Shown: positions 24,387 to 31,673 of the stretch, piece after piece | How positions within the stretch are numbered: position 1 is the first letter of the stretch | How the letters are laid out: each line of letters begins with the position of its first letter | Assembly (NCBI GenBank): GCA_030950395.1 | Contig: JAUZRP010000163.1 | Span: forward strand, 1-33,288 | Reading direction: 5' to 3' | DNA length: 33,288 nucleotides | Origin: Desulfonauticus sp. | GTDB taxonomy: Bacteria > Desulfobacterota > Desulfovibrionia > Desulfovibrionales > Desulfonatronovibrionaceae | Position numbers and translations under genes: made by a program | The notes under the pieces: model-generated | Databases searched by the model: none | Seen by the model: the letters and a program-made list of their open reading frames with translations, nothing else | Told to the model about the DNA's origin: nothing

Positions 24387-25259
24387 TTAAAAACTAAGTT
24401 CTAAACCAGTATAGGCTAATGTAGTTGGAAAGTGTTCTTTTAAAATATTGCTAGCAGTTACTCCTGTGCAGTGAGCAGGTAAGATGTGGGAAATATTATA
24501 TAACTTTAGGTGGAGGCAAAGTTTAGTTATTTCTTCTGATGTTGCGTTATAGAGATGAAGCCCACCTATTAGAATAAGAGGTTTGGTGTAAGCCTCTGTT
24601 AGCTTTAAGATGTAGTCAATAGTATTTAAAACTCCAGAATGACAACATCCTGTAATAATCAGCAAAAATTTAGGATGATTAATCCATAAACTTTGATCGT
24701 CTGGTATAATATCTCTTCTTTGTCCTTTTATATCTTCAAAAAAATATTTAGTGTGTTCTTGAAAGTGTTTTCTGGGAATAAATCCTGTAACTCCCACTCC
24801 AGAAAAGAGAAGTAGCGGATTAGAATTCCAAAAAATATTGTTTTTTAGCCTAGCAAGGGCTTTTTTACTTTTAGATGGCATGCCAATGGGTCTAATTTTG
24901 TTTTGTTTTAGAGAATATCTGGGAATAATTGCATTGGGATGAAGAATGAGTTGAGCTTGCTTTGTTAAACTAAGAGCTTTAAATAAACCTCCTGTATGAT
25001 CATAATGACCATGGCTTAAAACAATGAAGTTAGTTTTGTTTAAATTTATTCCTAACCTTTGGCCATTTTTAGTAAAATAACTTGAACAACCAGTGTCAAA
25101 TAAAATGTTTTTTTCATCAATTTCTAGCCATAGACTCAAGCCATGCTCAGAAAAGAGCTGGTCATCTCGATTTTTTAAATTATCTATCAAAAAAGTTATT
25201 TTGACTGACTGTGAGATTTCAGAGCGTCCGAAGACGCTCTTTTGCTCTAATGATCGCAT
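24387..25259 (-). CDS. Metallo-beta-lactamase-fold protein of the dihydropterin-synthase-like group
   Basis: A 290-residue MBL-fold protein and the last gene of the metal-carrier operon. The metal motif is LSHGHYDHTG (H83, H85, D87, H88), preceded by ILFDTGCSSYF and followed by FSGVGVTGFIPR, ITGCCHSGVLNTI and a late IGGLHLYNAT. This is the group whose archaeal members include the dihydropterin-ribofuranosyl-aminobenzene phosphate synthase. Genes of this group recur beside NifX and MinD proteins in anaerobes, so a role in cluster handling is possible; the true substrate is unknown. The only ATG that fits is at 25259, inside the preceding gene (13-base overlap). It gives an unusual 18-residue leader, part of which is encoded by a UUCG-capped hairpin. 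The core similarity begins at VKITFLIDN. Confidence 0.85.
   Translation of the reverse strand: MRSLEQKSVFGRSEISQSVKITFLIDNLKNRDDQLFSEHGLSLWLEIDEKNILFDTGCSSYFTKNGQRLGINLNKTNFIVLSHGHYDHTGGLFKALSLTKQAQLILHPNAIIPRYSLKQNKIRPIGMPSKSKKALARLKNNIFWNSNPLLLFSGVGVTGFIPRKHFQEHTKYFFEDIKGQRRDIIPDDQSLWINHPKFLLIITGCCHSGVLNTIDYILKLTEAYTKPLILIGGLHLYNATSEEITKLCLHLKLYNISHILPAHCTGVTASNILKEHFPTTLAYTGLELSF
25221..25240 (-). other. UUCG-capped hairpin at the start of the MBL gene
   Basis: On the minus strand AGAGCGTC, TTCG, GACGCTCT form a perfect 8-bp stem with a C(UUCG)G tetraloop, among the most stable RNA loops. It lies 19 bases after the MBL start codon and 7 bases after the stop of the preceding gene. On the minus strand no T-run follows. 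It may mark an RNA-processing site or limit expression of the last gene. Confidence 0.7.
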
Positions 25260-25585
25260 ACGTTTTGACCGGTCTGAAGTGTTCCGTTTAAATAGGCCAA
25301 AATAATGTTTTCTGGCTTGTCTGCAGGCGCTCCCACAATAACTTCTATACCTAATTGGTTGAACAAACTAATTGCCTTATGCCCCATACCACCTGCAATA
25401 ACTAAGTTGACTCCTTGATCTTTTATCCATCTTGGAAGTAAGCCAGGTTGATGAGGGGGAGCATCTACATAATCCACATTTACTATTTCTTTTGTATCAG
25501 GATTAGCTTCTAGTAAAGCAAACTTTTCACAATGTCCAAAGTGTAAACTTAACTTATCTCCTGCCATTGGAATTGCAATTTTCAT
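25247..25585 (-). CDS. NifX/NifB-type metal-cluster carrier protein
   Basis: A 112-residue protein of the NifX/dinitrogenase-cofactor fold (the ribonuclease-H-like beta-alpha domain). The start MKIAIPMAGDKLSLHFGHCEKFALLE, with H-x-G-x-C in FGHC, is typical of the group, and GVNLVIAGGMGHKAISLFNQ and GIEVIVGAPADKPENII close the fold. Homologues carry Fe-Mo, Mo-Cu or plain Fe-S clusters to target proteins. The gene lies between the MinD-B ATPase (15-base gap, AGGAGG ribosome site) and the MBL gene (13-base overlap). No nitrogenase structural gene is present, so the cluster is probably not FeMo-co. Confidence 0.88.
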   Translation of the reverse strand: MKIAIPMAGDKLSLHFGHCEKFALLEANPDTKEIVNVDYVDAPPHQPGLLPRWIKDQGVNLVIAGGMGHKAISLFNQLGIEVIVGAPADKPENIILAYLNGTLQTGQNVCDH

Positions 25586-25600
25586 AATAAAAATCCTCCT

Positions 25601-26497
25601 TTAATGTATATTTTCAATAATTTTCTCCCAAATTAGCTCTAATCTATCGTGTAATTCTTTATTTATTTCCACCACTGGCTGTAATTTCAATTGCGCTTCG
25701 GTAAAAGATTGATCATAGGCAATGGAATCTAAGAGCAGGCATTTTTGTTTCTGGCCTAATTCTTTTATTTGAGAAGCAACTTCTGGATTTAGATCCCACT
25801 TGTTAATCAATAGAGCAGATGGAATTTTAAAGTGATTTATTAGTTGTAAAATACGTTCAAAGTCGTGTAAGCCCGATAAAGTAGGTTCTGTGATCACAAT
25901 CACAAAACTACTGCCTGTAAGCGAGGCAATTACAGGACACCCTATGCCAGGTGGTCCATCAACAATTACATAATCTAATTTTTTTTCCTTAGCAACTTCT
26001 CTGGCATATTTTCTGACCAAAGAAACCAATTTTCCTGAATTTTCAGCTCCAATGTGTAATTTTGCATGCACCATAGGACCATATTGCGTAGAAGAAAACA
26101 TTATTTCTCCACATTCTTGTTCTTTAAAATCTATAGCCGAGACAGGGCAAAAATGCACGCACACACCACATCCTTCACAGTCTATAGGATCTATACGAAA
26201 GGTATCTCTAGAAGGATTACTTTGCTTTATTACTGCGTCAAATCTACAATATTCTTGACAAAGCCCACAAGCAGTACAATCATCTTGCCTAATCTGAGCA
26301 AGTTTACCAGATACAAAAGGTTGTTTTTTTTGAATGTTAGGGTGTAATAATAGATATAAATTGGCTGCATCTACATCACAATCTGCAAGCACTGCTTGTT
26401 TTTTTTGTAAAGCAGCAAAAGAGGCTGTTAGGCTGGTTTTGCCTGTGCCTCCTTTGCCACTTAAAATTACTATTTCTTTTATTTTTTGCTTTTCCAT
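25601..26497 (-). CDS. MinD/Mrp-type ATPase with internal ferredoxin domain (second of two)
   Basis: A 298-residue P-loop ATPase. The deviant Walker A is LSGKGGTGKTS (residues 12-22) and VDGPPGIGCPVI supplies switch 2. A 2x[4Fe-4S] ferredoxin insert lies at about 72-120: C74, C77, C80, C84 and C107, C110, C113, C117, each as C-x2-C-x2-C-x3-C. The combination is known from the Desulfovibrio orange-protein complex and from similar anaerobe clusters, where two such ATPases work together. A role in loading or moving a metal cluster is inferred. I start at ATG 26497, 5 bases after GAGGA, rather than TTG at 26509. The preceding ATPase gene ends 16 bases upstream. Confidence 0.92.
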   Translation of the reverse strand: MEKQKIKEIVILSGKGGTGKTSLTASFAALQKKQAVLADCDVDAANLYLLLHPNIQKKQPFVSGKLAQIRQDDCTACGLCQEYCRFDAVIKQSNPSRDTFRIDPIDCEGCGVCVHFCPVSAIDFKEQECGEIMFSSTQYGPMVHAKLHIGAENSGKLVSLVRKYAREVAKEKKLDYVIVDGPPGIGCPVIASLTGSSFVIVITEPTLSGLHDFERILQLINHFKIPSALLINKWDLNPEVASQIKELGQKQKCLLLDSIAYDQSFTEAQLKLQPVVEINKELHDRLELIWEKIIENIH

Positions 26498-26513
26498 ATT
26501 TGTCCTCAAGTCA

Positions 26514-27362
26514 TTAGAGTGTTGAATTTTTAGCTAATTTTTGGACCTGTTGCCAGAGATCGATAAAAAGATTTTTGTATTCAGGTGCAACATCAACAAG
26601 TATTTTTCCTTTAGAATAATGCTCTGCAATACGTCTTTGATTGGGAATTTTTATTAAAATAGGAATGTTTTTTTCTTGGCAATATTCATCTATAATAGAT
26701 TTTCCTGGTTCATTTTTGTTTATTATCACTCCAAAGGGAATATCCAGCTCTAATACAGTTTCTACAGCCAATTTTAGATCGTTTAAACCAAAAGGAGTTG
26801 GTTCTGTAACCAAAATAATAAAATTACTCCCTTTGAGAGTAGCAATAACAGGACAAGATGTGCCTGGAGGAGCGTCCAAAATTACTAGTTTTTGAGGATC
26901 AATATGTTTTTTTAAGCTTTTTATTAGGGGAGGAGCCATTGGATGAGCAATCTTTAGTCTGCCTTCTATTAGAGAAATTTTGCCGTTTTTGTAAAAACGT
27001 AATTCTCCAATAGGATTATCTATTTCAAACAAAGCCTTTTCCGGACAAACTTTTATACAACCGCCGCAACTGTGACATAATTCTGGGAAAATTAAAGGAA
27101 CAGTATTAAAGGAAACAATAGCATTAAACTCGCATATTTTGGCGCATTCTCCACATTCTTTGCACAAATCCTCTTTAACTTTAGGGATAGGAACGTTTAC
27201 AGTATGTTGTTTTATTGGTTTGCCCTGAATAAAAATATGAGCATTTGGCTCTTCTACATCACAGTCTAAGAGCAAAATTTCTTTATCTATTGCCCGGGCT
27301 AAATTAACAGATACAGTTGTCTTGCCTGTACCTCCTTTTCCAGAAGCAACTGCTACAATCAT
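26514..27362 (-). CDS. MinD/Mrp-type ATPase with internal ferredoxin domain (first of two)
   Basis: A 282-residue paralogue of the next ATPase. Walker A is ASGKGGTGKTT (6-16), and LDAPPGTSCPV is switch 2. The ferredoxin insert has C67, C70, C73, C77 and C96, C99, C102, C106, and the second cluster is followed by the usual proline (CPEKA) while the first has glutamate. VTEPTPFGLNDLKLAVE is shared by both ATPases. They are clearly related yet differ in insert length, so they probably form a heterodimer with unlike surfaces. The ATG lies 1 base after the stop of the NifX-like gene before it, so translation is coupled. Confidence 0.92.
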   Translation of the reverse strand: MIVAVASGKGGTGKTTVSVNLARAIDKEILLLDCDVEEPNAHIFIQGKPIKQHTVNVPIPKVKEDLCKECGECAKICEFNAIVSFNTVPLIFPELCHSCGGCIKVCPEKALFEIDNPIGELRFYKNGKISLIEGRLKIAHPMAPPLIKSLKKHIDPQKLVILDAPPGTSCPVIATLKGSNFIILVTEPTPFGLNDLKLAVETVLELDIPFGVIINKNEPGKSIIDEYCQEKNIPILIKIPNQRRIAEHYSKGKILVDVAPEYKNLFIDLWQQVQKLAKNSTL

Positions 27363-27363
27363 T

Positions 27364-27723
27364 TTACCAATGTCCTTCTACGTTTGCATTGTCTAATAAA
27401 CTTACCTGATTTTGTAAAAATTTATCAATGGCTTCTTGGACTGTATTGACATTAACAGTATAAACTTTAATACCTGTTTTAGACAACACCTGAAAAGCTT
27501 TTGGTCCACAGTTAGCAGTTAAAACAGCCTCTACTCCTTCTTTGGCTATATTTTGAGCAGTCTGTACTCCTGCACCTTGCATAGCAGTTAGATTTTGTTC
27601 GTTATTTATAACTTTAAATTCTTTGGTATCCGTATCGTAAATAATAAATTGAGGTGCTCTTCCAAATCTTTGTTCAAAAGGTGCACTTAAGTCCTTACCT
27701 GACGTGGGAATTGCTATTTTCAT
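27364..27723 (-). CDS. NifX-type metal-cluster carrier, orange-protein-like
   Basis: A 119-residue protein. MKIAIPTSGKDLSAPFEQRFGRAPQFIIYD begins the domain; GVQTAQNIAKEGVEAVLTANCGPKAF has the glycine-cysteine loop and GIKVYTVNVNTVQEAIDKF the last strand and helix. It belongs to the small NifX-like group that includes the orange protein of Desulfovibrio, which holds a mixed Mo-Cu sulfide cluster. Whether this one binds Mo, Cu or an iron-sulfur cluster cannot be told. It precedes the first MinD ATPase by 1 base. A stable hairpin lies in the 95-base spacer on its 5' side. Confidence 0.9.
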   Translation of the reverse strand: MKIAIPTSGKDLSAPFEQRFGRAPQFIIYDTDTKEFKVINNEQNLTAMQGAGVQTAQNIAKEGVEAVLTANCGPKAFQVLSKTGIKVYTVNVNTVQEAIDKFLQNQVSLLDNANVEGHW

Positions 27724-27772
27724 CGTTTTTATCTCCTTTTGTTTTTATGATGTGTGTAAATGTTGAATCAGC

Positions 27773-27811
27773 TAAGACGCCTTTGTCTTCTTTTGGAGCA
27801 AAGGCGTCTTA
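27773..27811 (-). other. Stable intercistronic hairpin inside the metal-carrier operon
   Basis: TAAGACGCCTTTG (27773-27785) and CAAAGGCGTCTTA (27799-27811) form a perfect 13-bp stem with a 13-base loop. It lies between the DUF5320-like gene and the NifX-like gene. No T-run follows on the minus strand, so it is more likely an RNA-stability or processing element than a terminator. Confidence 0.7.
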
Positions 27812-27818
27812 TAAAAGG

Positions 27819-28157
27819 TTATTTTTCTGCCTCAAGTTCCTGCAATCTCTTTTTGATAGCTTCCAGCTCTTGTTCTATAAGTTTGGCCTCTTGCTCTAGG
27901 TATTGTTTTTCGTTTGCAGGACTAAAAGTGGTAGCTGGTTGGGGGATTGCTGCTCCAAATCTGGCTCGAAATCCCCAGCCTGCTCCAAATCCAAATCCTC
28001 GTCCCCAACCTCTACCAAAACCTCTGCCCCAGCATCTAAATCCTCTACCAAAACCACCTTTTACAAATCCTGGACTATCATATCCTGCACAAAAACCAAG
28101 ACCTCTACCTGTTCTTGGACCATAACCAAGTGGTCCTGTTCTATCTCCTCTTGGCAT
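27819..28157 (-). CDS. DUF5320-like glycine/arginine-rich protein
   Basis: A 112-residue protein. The N-terminal signature MPRGDRTGPLGYGPRTGRGLGFCAG is that of the DUF5320 group. Residues 30-70 are a repeat of Gly, Arg, Phe and Trp (GRGFRCWGRGFGRGWGRGFG) with two cysteines overall, and residues 80-112 are a charged coiled coil (EQEAKLIEQELEAIKKRLQELEAEK). Such proteins accompany NifX-like carriers and MinD ATPases in anaerobes, but their role is unknown. The coiled coil suggests an oligomer, and the Gly/Arg region may bind nucleic acid or other proteins; both are inferences. It has a perfect ribosome site, GGAGGT. Confidence 0.85.
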   Translation of the reverse strand: MPRGDRTGPLGYGPRTGRGLGFCAGYDSPGFVKGGFGRGFRCWGRGFGRGWGRGFGFGAGWGFRARFGAAIPQPATTFSPANEKQYLEQEAKLIEQELEAIKKRLQELEAEK

Positions 28158-28207
28158 ATCTCACCTCCTAATAAAAAAAATTTTACTTATTGCTTAGTTT
28201 TTAGTTT

Positions 28208-28588
28208 TTAAAAATGGTTAGAAATTTCTTCCACTTGCCAATTTTCATCTACCCATAAAGAAATAATTGGCACATCATATTTTTCACGGAGAAATTGAAC
28301 TGCCTTTTGGAGCTGTTGTAACTGGACATCTTTTGACACTGGGTTTCCAGCACAGTCATAATGCCCTACCACCGCTATTCCTACAGACGAGTGTTTTTCA
28401 ATAGAAACGTTGACTCTGGCAAGAATAGAATCAATTAACGTTTTATTTTTTTGCTCTGCTAAGATTAAGATAGGACCAGGTTCAGTGATGGAGTCAACGT
28501 AATCTACGTTGAAACGTTTAAGTAAATAATTAATTACAGGTAGTTGAACTCGTCCATCCATACAATTAATTACCGTACAAAATTTCAT
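28208..28588 (-). CDS. Small beta-carbonic-anhydrase-like protein
   Basis: A 126-residue protein. It keeps the active-site layout of beta-class carbonic anhydrases: C9, then D11 and R13 (INCMDGRV) as the first zinc ligand and the Asp-Arg pair, and H76 and C79 (GHYDCAGNP) as the other ligands. It is about 60-100 residues shorter than typical beta enzymes. The zinc site therefore looks complete, but the surrounding core is reduced, so true CO2 hydration is uncertain. I start at ATG 28588, with GGGG 8 bases upstream. Neighbours are the zinc-ribbon NifX protein (17 bases) and DUF5320. A role in metal delivery rather than bicarbonate supply is possible. Confidence 0.78.
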   Translation of the reverse strand: MKFCTVINCMDGRVQLPVINYLLKRFNVDYVDSITEPGPILILAEQKNKTLIDSILARVNVSIEKHSSVGIAVVGHYDCAGNPVSKDVQLQQLQKAVQFLREKYDVPIISLWVDENWQVEEISNHF

Positions 28589-28605
28589 CTTATCCCCTTG
28601 TTTTT

Positions 28606-29178
28606 TTATTTTCTCGTTAATCCTGTACCACATTTAGGACATTTTTTTTCAAAACAAGGCACTCCCCGCAAGTGAGGCTCTAAGTATCCACATTGGGGAC
28701 AAATACACTCTCCATCTTGAGTGCCGCGCATAGGTCCACCTGCCCTACACCTACCTCCTCCCTGTCCTCTACCACCTCCCATACCTCTACCTTGTCCTTG
28801 ACCGGGCATATACCACCTCCGTTGTTTAGGTTTAAAGCAACCTGGCATGGCAAATAGGTTGTTTCCCTCCAGTTGATTGGCTAAAAACGCAGCTTTTACT
28901 TCCTCAATAGAGCCCGCTATAAAAGGAATCACTTTTATCCTGCGTTGAATTAAAAATTCCCAGACAAAACGAGAAATAGCTCCACACACAAGAGTATTTA
29001 TACCCAGTTGTTCGATTTGCTTAACCTTTTCAATGCAAAATTCATCAGCAAATGGAGCCAAAATTACCTGTTCGGTCTTCACTATTGCTCCATCTTCTAT
29101 TTCTATCACTTCCAGCTTTCTAGATACGTCAAAAACCGGAGCTATCCTACTTTGCCATACCGTAAATCCTACTTTCAT
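28606..29178 (-). CDS. NifX-like domain fused to a Gly/Arg linker and a C-terminal zinc ribbon
   Basis: A 190-residue protein and the first gene of the operon. Residues 1-100 are a NifX-type domain ([55 protein letters not shown]). Residues 120-150 are a low-complexity Gly/Arg/Gln linker ([17 protein letters not shown]). The end is a zinc ribbon with C-x2-C twice ([25 protein letters not shown]). I take ATG 29178, which matches how the family begins; the earlier ATG at 29196 adds six residues and neither has a good ribosome site. No sigma-54 promoter was seen upstream. The NifX part probably binds a cluster. Confidence 0.85.
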   Translation of the reverse strand: MKVGFTVWQSRIAPVFDVSRKLEVIEIEDGAIVKTEQVILAPFADEFCIEKVKQIEQLGINTLVCGAISRFVWEFLIQRRIKVIPFIAGSIEEVKAAFLANQLEGNNLFAMPGCFKPKQRRWYMPGQGQGRGMGGGRGQGGGRCRAGGPMRGTQDGECICPQCGYLEPHLRGVPCFEKKCPKCGTGLTRK

Positions 29179-29429
29179 CACTTTGATTACAAGCATTTTT
29201 TATGCCAAAGTTTATTTTTTGTTTAACCATTTGAGATCATTAATATTTTTTTTTACACACGACACGATTAATTTCAAAACAGTAGTAAATTTGCAACTAA
29301 TGATTTTTATTAGTAGCTTTTTCGCTACTTTAGTGGTGATAAGTGTAAGGTTTTTTCTTTATTTTTAAATAAAATTTGGTTAGATTTAGTCTTAAAAGCT
29401 AATTTAAGAAGAATATTAGCCTTAAAAGG
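29179..29429. other. Control region of the metal-carrier operon
   Basis: About 250 AT-rich bases between the divergent carrier operon and waaF. AGTAGC (29312-29317) and GCTACT (29324-29329) form a small hairpin. On the minus strand TTGCAA, 18 bases, then ATTAAT could be a weak promoter. I see no gene. Confidence 0.35.
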
Positions 29430-29527
29430 TCATTGGTAGTTAGTAATTGGTAATTGGGGGTTAGGCAATTGGGCTATAGGCTATAGGGCATGGGTGATGG
29501 GACATGGGGGATGGGCTATGTTGTATA
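29430..29527. repeat. 14-unit degenerate heptamer array, G-rich on +
   Basis: Exactly 98 bases in one 7-nt phase: TCATTGG, TAGTTAG, TAATTGG, TAATTGG, GGGTTAG, GCAATTG, GGCTATA, GGCTATA, GGGCATG, GGTGATG, GGACATG, GGGGATG, GGCTATG, TTGTATA. The left third is the TAATTGG type seen in reverse at 15450-15505, and the right part is the GGCTATA type seen in reverse at 344-448, joined without loss of phase. It ends 26 bases before the waaF start. Confidence 0.9.
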
Positions 29528-29553
29528 GTGCTCTTAACCAGGAGTGAAGTTTT

Positions 29554-30549
29554 TTGAAAATTTTACTCTGGCAAACAGCGTTTTTAGGAGACTTGATTTT
29601 AACTACGTCTCTTGTTCGGTGTGTAAAACAACTTTATTCGGATGCTTATTTAATAGTTGTCAGTAAGCCTTTTGGAAAAGAGGTTTTTAAATATAACCCT
29701 CACGTGGATGAATTAATCCTGTTTGATAAAAAAAAAGACAGTTTTTTAAATTTAGTCTTTAAACTTCGTCAAAAACAAATAGATCTTGCCATTTCTCCTC
29801 ATCGATCTCACAGAGCAACTCTGGCCATATTTTTATCAGGCATAAAGACCAGAATAGGTTTTGATAAAGCGGGCTTTTCTTTTTTATATACGAAAACGTG
29901 TGCCCATAGATTTTCTGGAGAGCACGAAATAATTAGAAATCTAAAGTTATTAACCACTCTAAAGTCAACAGATGTTTCTCAGCTAGATTTAAAACCGTGT
30001 TTGTATTTGCAACCCCAAGAACAGGAGTTTTTAACAAAATGGCAACTTAATCAGAGCAAATATGTGGTTATAGCACCAGGAAGTAAATGGCCTACCAAAC
30101 GTTGGACAGTGCAGGGATTTAAAGACGTAGTCCGATTTTTACAACAACGAGATTTTCAAGTGGTTTTAATGGGCGGTAAAGAAGATGTTTCCATTTGTGA
30201 GGAAATAGGTTTAGAAGGGAAAGTGTTAAATTTGGCTGGCAAGACTAGTTTGCGAGAGAGTTTTGCCCTTATTTCTAAAGCAAGATTGCTTGTTTCTAAT
30301 GATTCTGCTCCAGTACACATGGCTGTTGCTTTAAATACGCCTGTAGTGGCTATTTTTGGACCTACAGTAAAAGAATTTGGTTTTTATCCTTTTCAAAAGG
30401 GTGAGGTGGTTGAGATAGACATGGATTGCCGTCCTTGTGGTTTGCACGGGCACAAAAAATGTCCTTTAGAACATCACAGGTGCATGCGTCAAATTTCTTC
30501 CCAAAAGGTTATTCAAGTTATGGGAAAATTTTTAACTACGCAGGATTAG
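29554..30549 (+). CDS. waaF: LPS heptosyltransferase (GT9 family, WaaF-like)
   Basis: A 331-residue GT-B glycosyltransferase of family 9. MKILLWQTAFLGDLILTTSL with the glycine-aspartate turn starts the N-terminal fold, and ISPHRSHRATLAIFLSG is the acceptor side. IAPGSKWPTKRWTVQGF, LMGGKEDV and VSNDSAPVHMAVALNTPVVAIFGPT form the ADP-heptose site. It adds heptose to Kdo or heptose in the LPS inner core, and fits with the WaaE-like enzyme 18 kb away. HeptII (WaaF) rather than WaaC is my preference from the C-terminal cysteine motif MDCRPCGLHGHKKCPLEHH, but it is not certain. The start is TTG at 29554, with AGGAG 10 bases upstream. ispG follows after 22 bases. Confidence 0.88.
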   Translation: MKILLWQTAFLGDLILTTSLVRCVKQLYSDAYLIVVSKPFGKEVFKYNPHVDELILFDKKKDSFLNLVFKLRQKQIDLAISPHRSHRATLAIFLSGIKTRIGFDKAGFSFLYTKTCAHRFSGEHEIIRNLKLLTTLKSTDVSQLDLKPCLYLQPQEQEFLTKWQLNQSKYVVIAPGSKWPTKRWTVQGFKDVVRFLQQRDFQVVLMGGKEDVSICEEIGLEGKVLNLAGKTSLRESFALISKARLLVSNDSAPVHMAVALNTPVVAIFGPTVKEFGFYPFQKGEVVEIDMDCRPCGLHGHKKCPLEHHRCMRQISSQKVIQVMGKFLTTQD

Positions 30550-30571
30550 TGGTAAGAGGGGGATTATAAAA

Positions 30572-31651
30572 ATGCACATAGAACGAAGAAAAACCAGAAC
30601 TATTTACGTAGGAGATGTTGGCATAGGTGGAGATAATCCTATTCGGGTCCAATCTATGACCAATACAGATACAAAAGATATAGCCAAAACAGTTCGTCAG
30701 ATTAAAGAATTGGAAGACGCTGGTTGTGAACTGGTAAGAGTGGCTGTGTTGGACGAGCAGGCTGCTAGGTGTATTGAAACTATAAAATCAAAAATTAATA
30801 TTCCTTTGATTGCTGACATTCATTTTGATTATAGATTGGCCTTGATTTGTCTGGAGCAGGGCATTGATGGTTTGAGAATAAATCCTGGAAACATTGGAGG
30901 AGAAGATAAGATAGATGTACTGGTGCAAAAAGCTAAAGTACATAAAGTGCCCATTAGAATAGGGGTAAATGGTGGGTCTTTGGAAAAGAGTTTGTTGCAA
31001 AAATACAAAACAGTTACTCCAGAGGCTATGGTAGAAAGTGCCTTAAAGCACGTTTATTTGCTAGAAAAAAGGGATTTTTTTGATATAAAGATATCGTTAA
31101 AAACTTCTTCTGTAATCAAGACCATAAAGGCTTATGAATTGCTGGCCCAAAAAGTAGATTATCCTTTGCATATTGGGATTACAGAAGCAGGTACTTTTTT
31201 GCGGGGAACGGTTAAATCTGCTCTTGGATTGGGTATTTTATTGTATAAAGGTTTGGGAGATACGTTAAGGGTTTCTCTTACGGACAGTCCTGTAAAAGAG
31301 GTACAAGTGGCCTGGGAGATACTGCGTTCTCTTGATTTAAGACATAGAGGACCAGAAATAATATCTTGTCCTACCTGCGGAAGAACAGAGATAGATTTGA
31401 TAGAATTGACTCAAGCTGTAGAAGAGGCGCTAAAGGATGTGCAGGAGGTTTTTACAGTAGCGGTAATGGGTTGTGTGGTCAATGGACCAGGAGAGGCAAA
31501 AGATGCAGACATTGGGCTTGCTGGGGGAAAAGATTGTGGAGTTGTGTTTGTAAAAGGAGAGGTTAAAAGAAAAATTAGGGGGGAGGCCAATTTGTTACCC
31601 GTATTTTTGGAAGAAATTCATAGATTTTTAGAAGAAAAAAGTAATAGCTAG
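30572..31651 (+). CDS. ispG: 4-hydroxy-3-methylbut-2-enyl diphosphate synthase IspG (GcpE)
   Basis: A 359-residue IspG. The TIM-barrel part opens with RRKTRTIYVGDVGIGG and NPIRVQSMTNTDT, and contains LVRVAVLDEQAA and LIADIHFDYRLAL. The [4Fe-4S] part has C-P-T-C-G-R-T and CVVNGPGEAKDADIG, giving three cysteine ligands plus the conserved glutamate after NGPG. It reduces 2C-methyl-erythritol cyclodiphosphate to HMBPP, the sixth step of the MEP isoprenoid pathway, with ferredoxin or flavodoxin as electron donor. It is 359 residues, like other bacterial single-domain members. GAGGGGGA precedes the ATG. It probably shares a message with waaF. Confidence 0.97.
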   Translation: MHIERRKTRTIYVGDVGIGGDNPIRVQSMTNTDTKDIAKTVRQIKELEDAGCELVRVAVLDEQAARCIETIKSKINIPLIADIHFDYRLALICLEQGIDGLRINPGNIGGEDKIDVLVQKAKVHKVPIRIGVNGGSLEKSLLQKYKTVTPEAMVESALKHVYLLEKRDFFDIKISLKTSSVIKTIKAYELLAQKVDYPLHIGITEAGTFLRGTVKSALGLGILLYKGLGDTLRVSLTDSPVKEVQVAWEILRSLDLRHRGPEIISCPTCGRTEIDLIELTQAVEEALKDVQEVFTVAVMGCVVNGPGEAKDADIGLAGGKDCGVVFVKGEVKRKIRGEANLLPVFLEEIHRFLEEKSNS

Positions 31652-31673
31652 AATAAAATTAATAGCTTATTAA

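Noticed and set aside
27654-28211. Three plus-strand frames over the DUF5320 and NifX genes
   Set aside because: They are antisense to strongly supported genes, and their Lys/Ser/Pro-rich products reflect the Gly/Arg codons of the real gene.
29197-29429. Sigma-54 promoter ahead of the metal-carrier operon, as in described orange-protein operons
   Set aside because: A TTGCA-like element is present, but no GG dinucleotide at the required spacing was found on the minus strand.
31366-31566. Plus-strand frame inside ispG
   Set aside because: It is an out-of-frame reading of the iron-sulfur region of IspG, which is clearly coding in the other frame.
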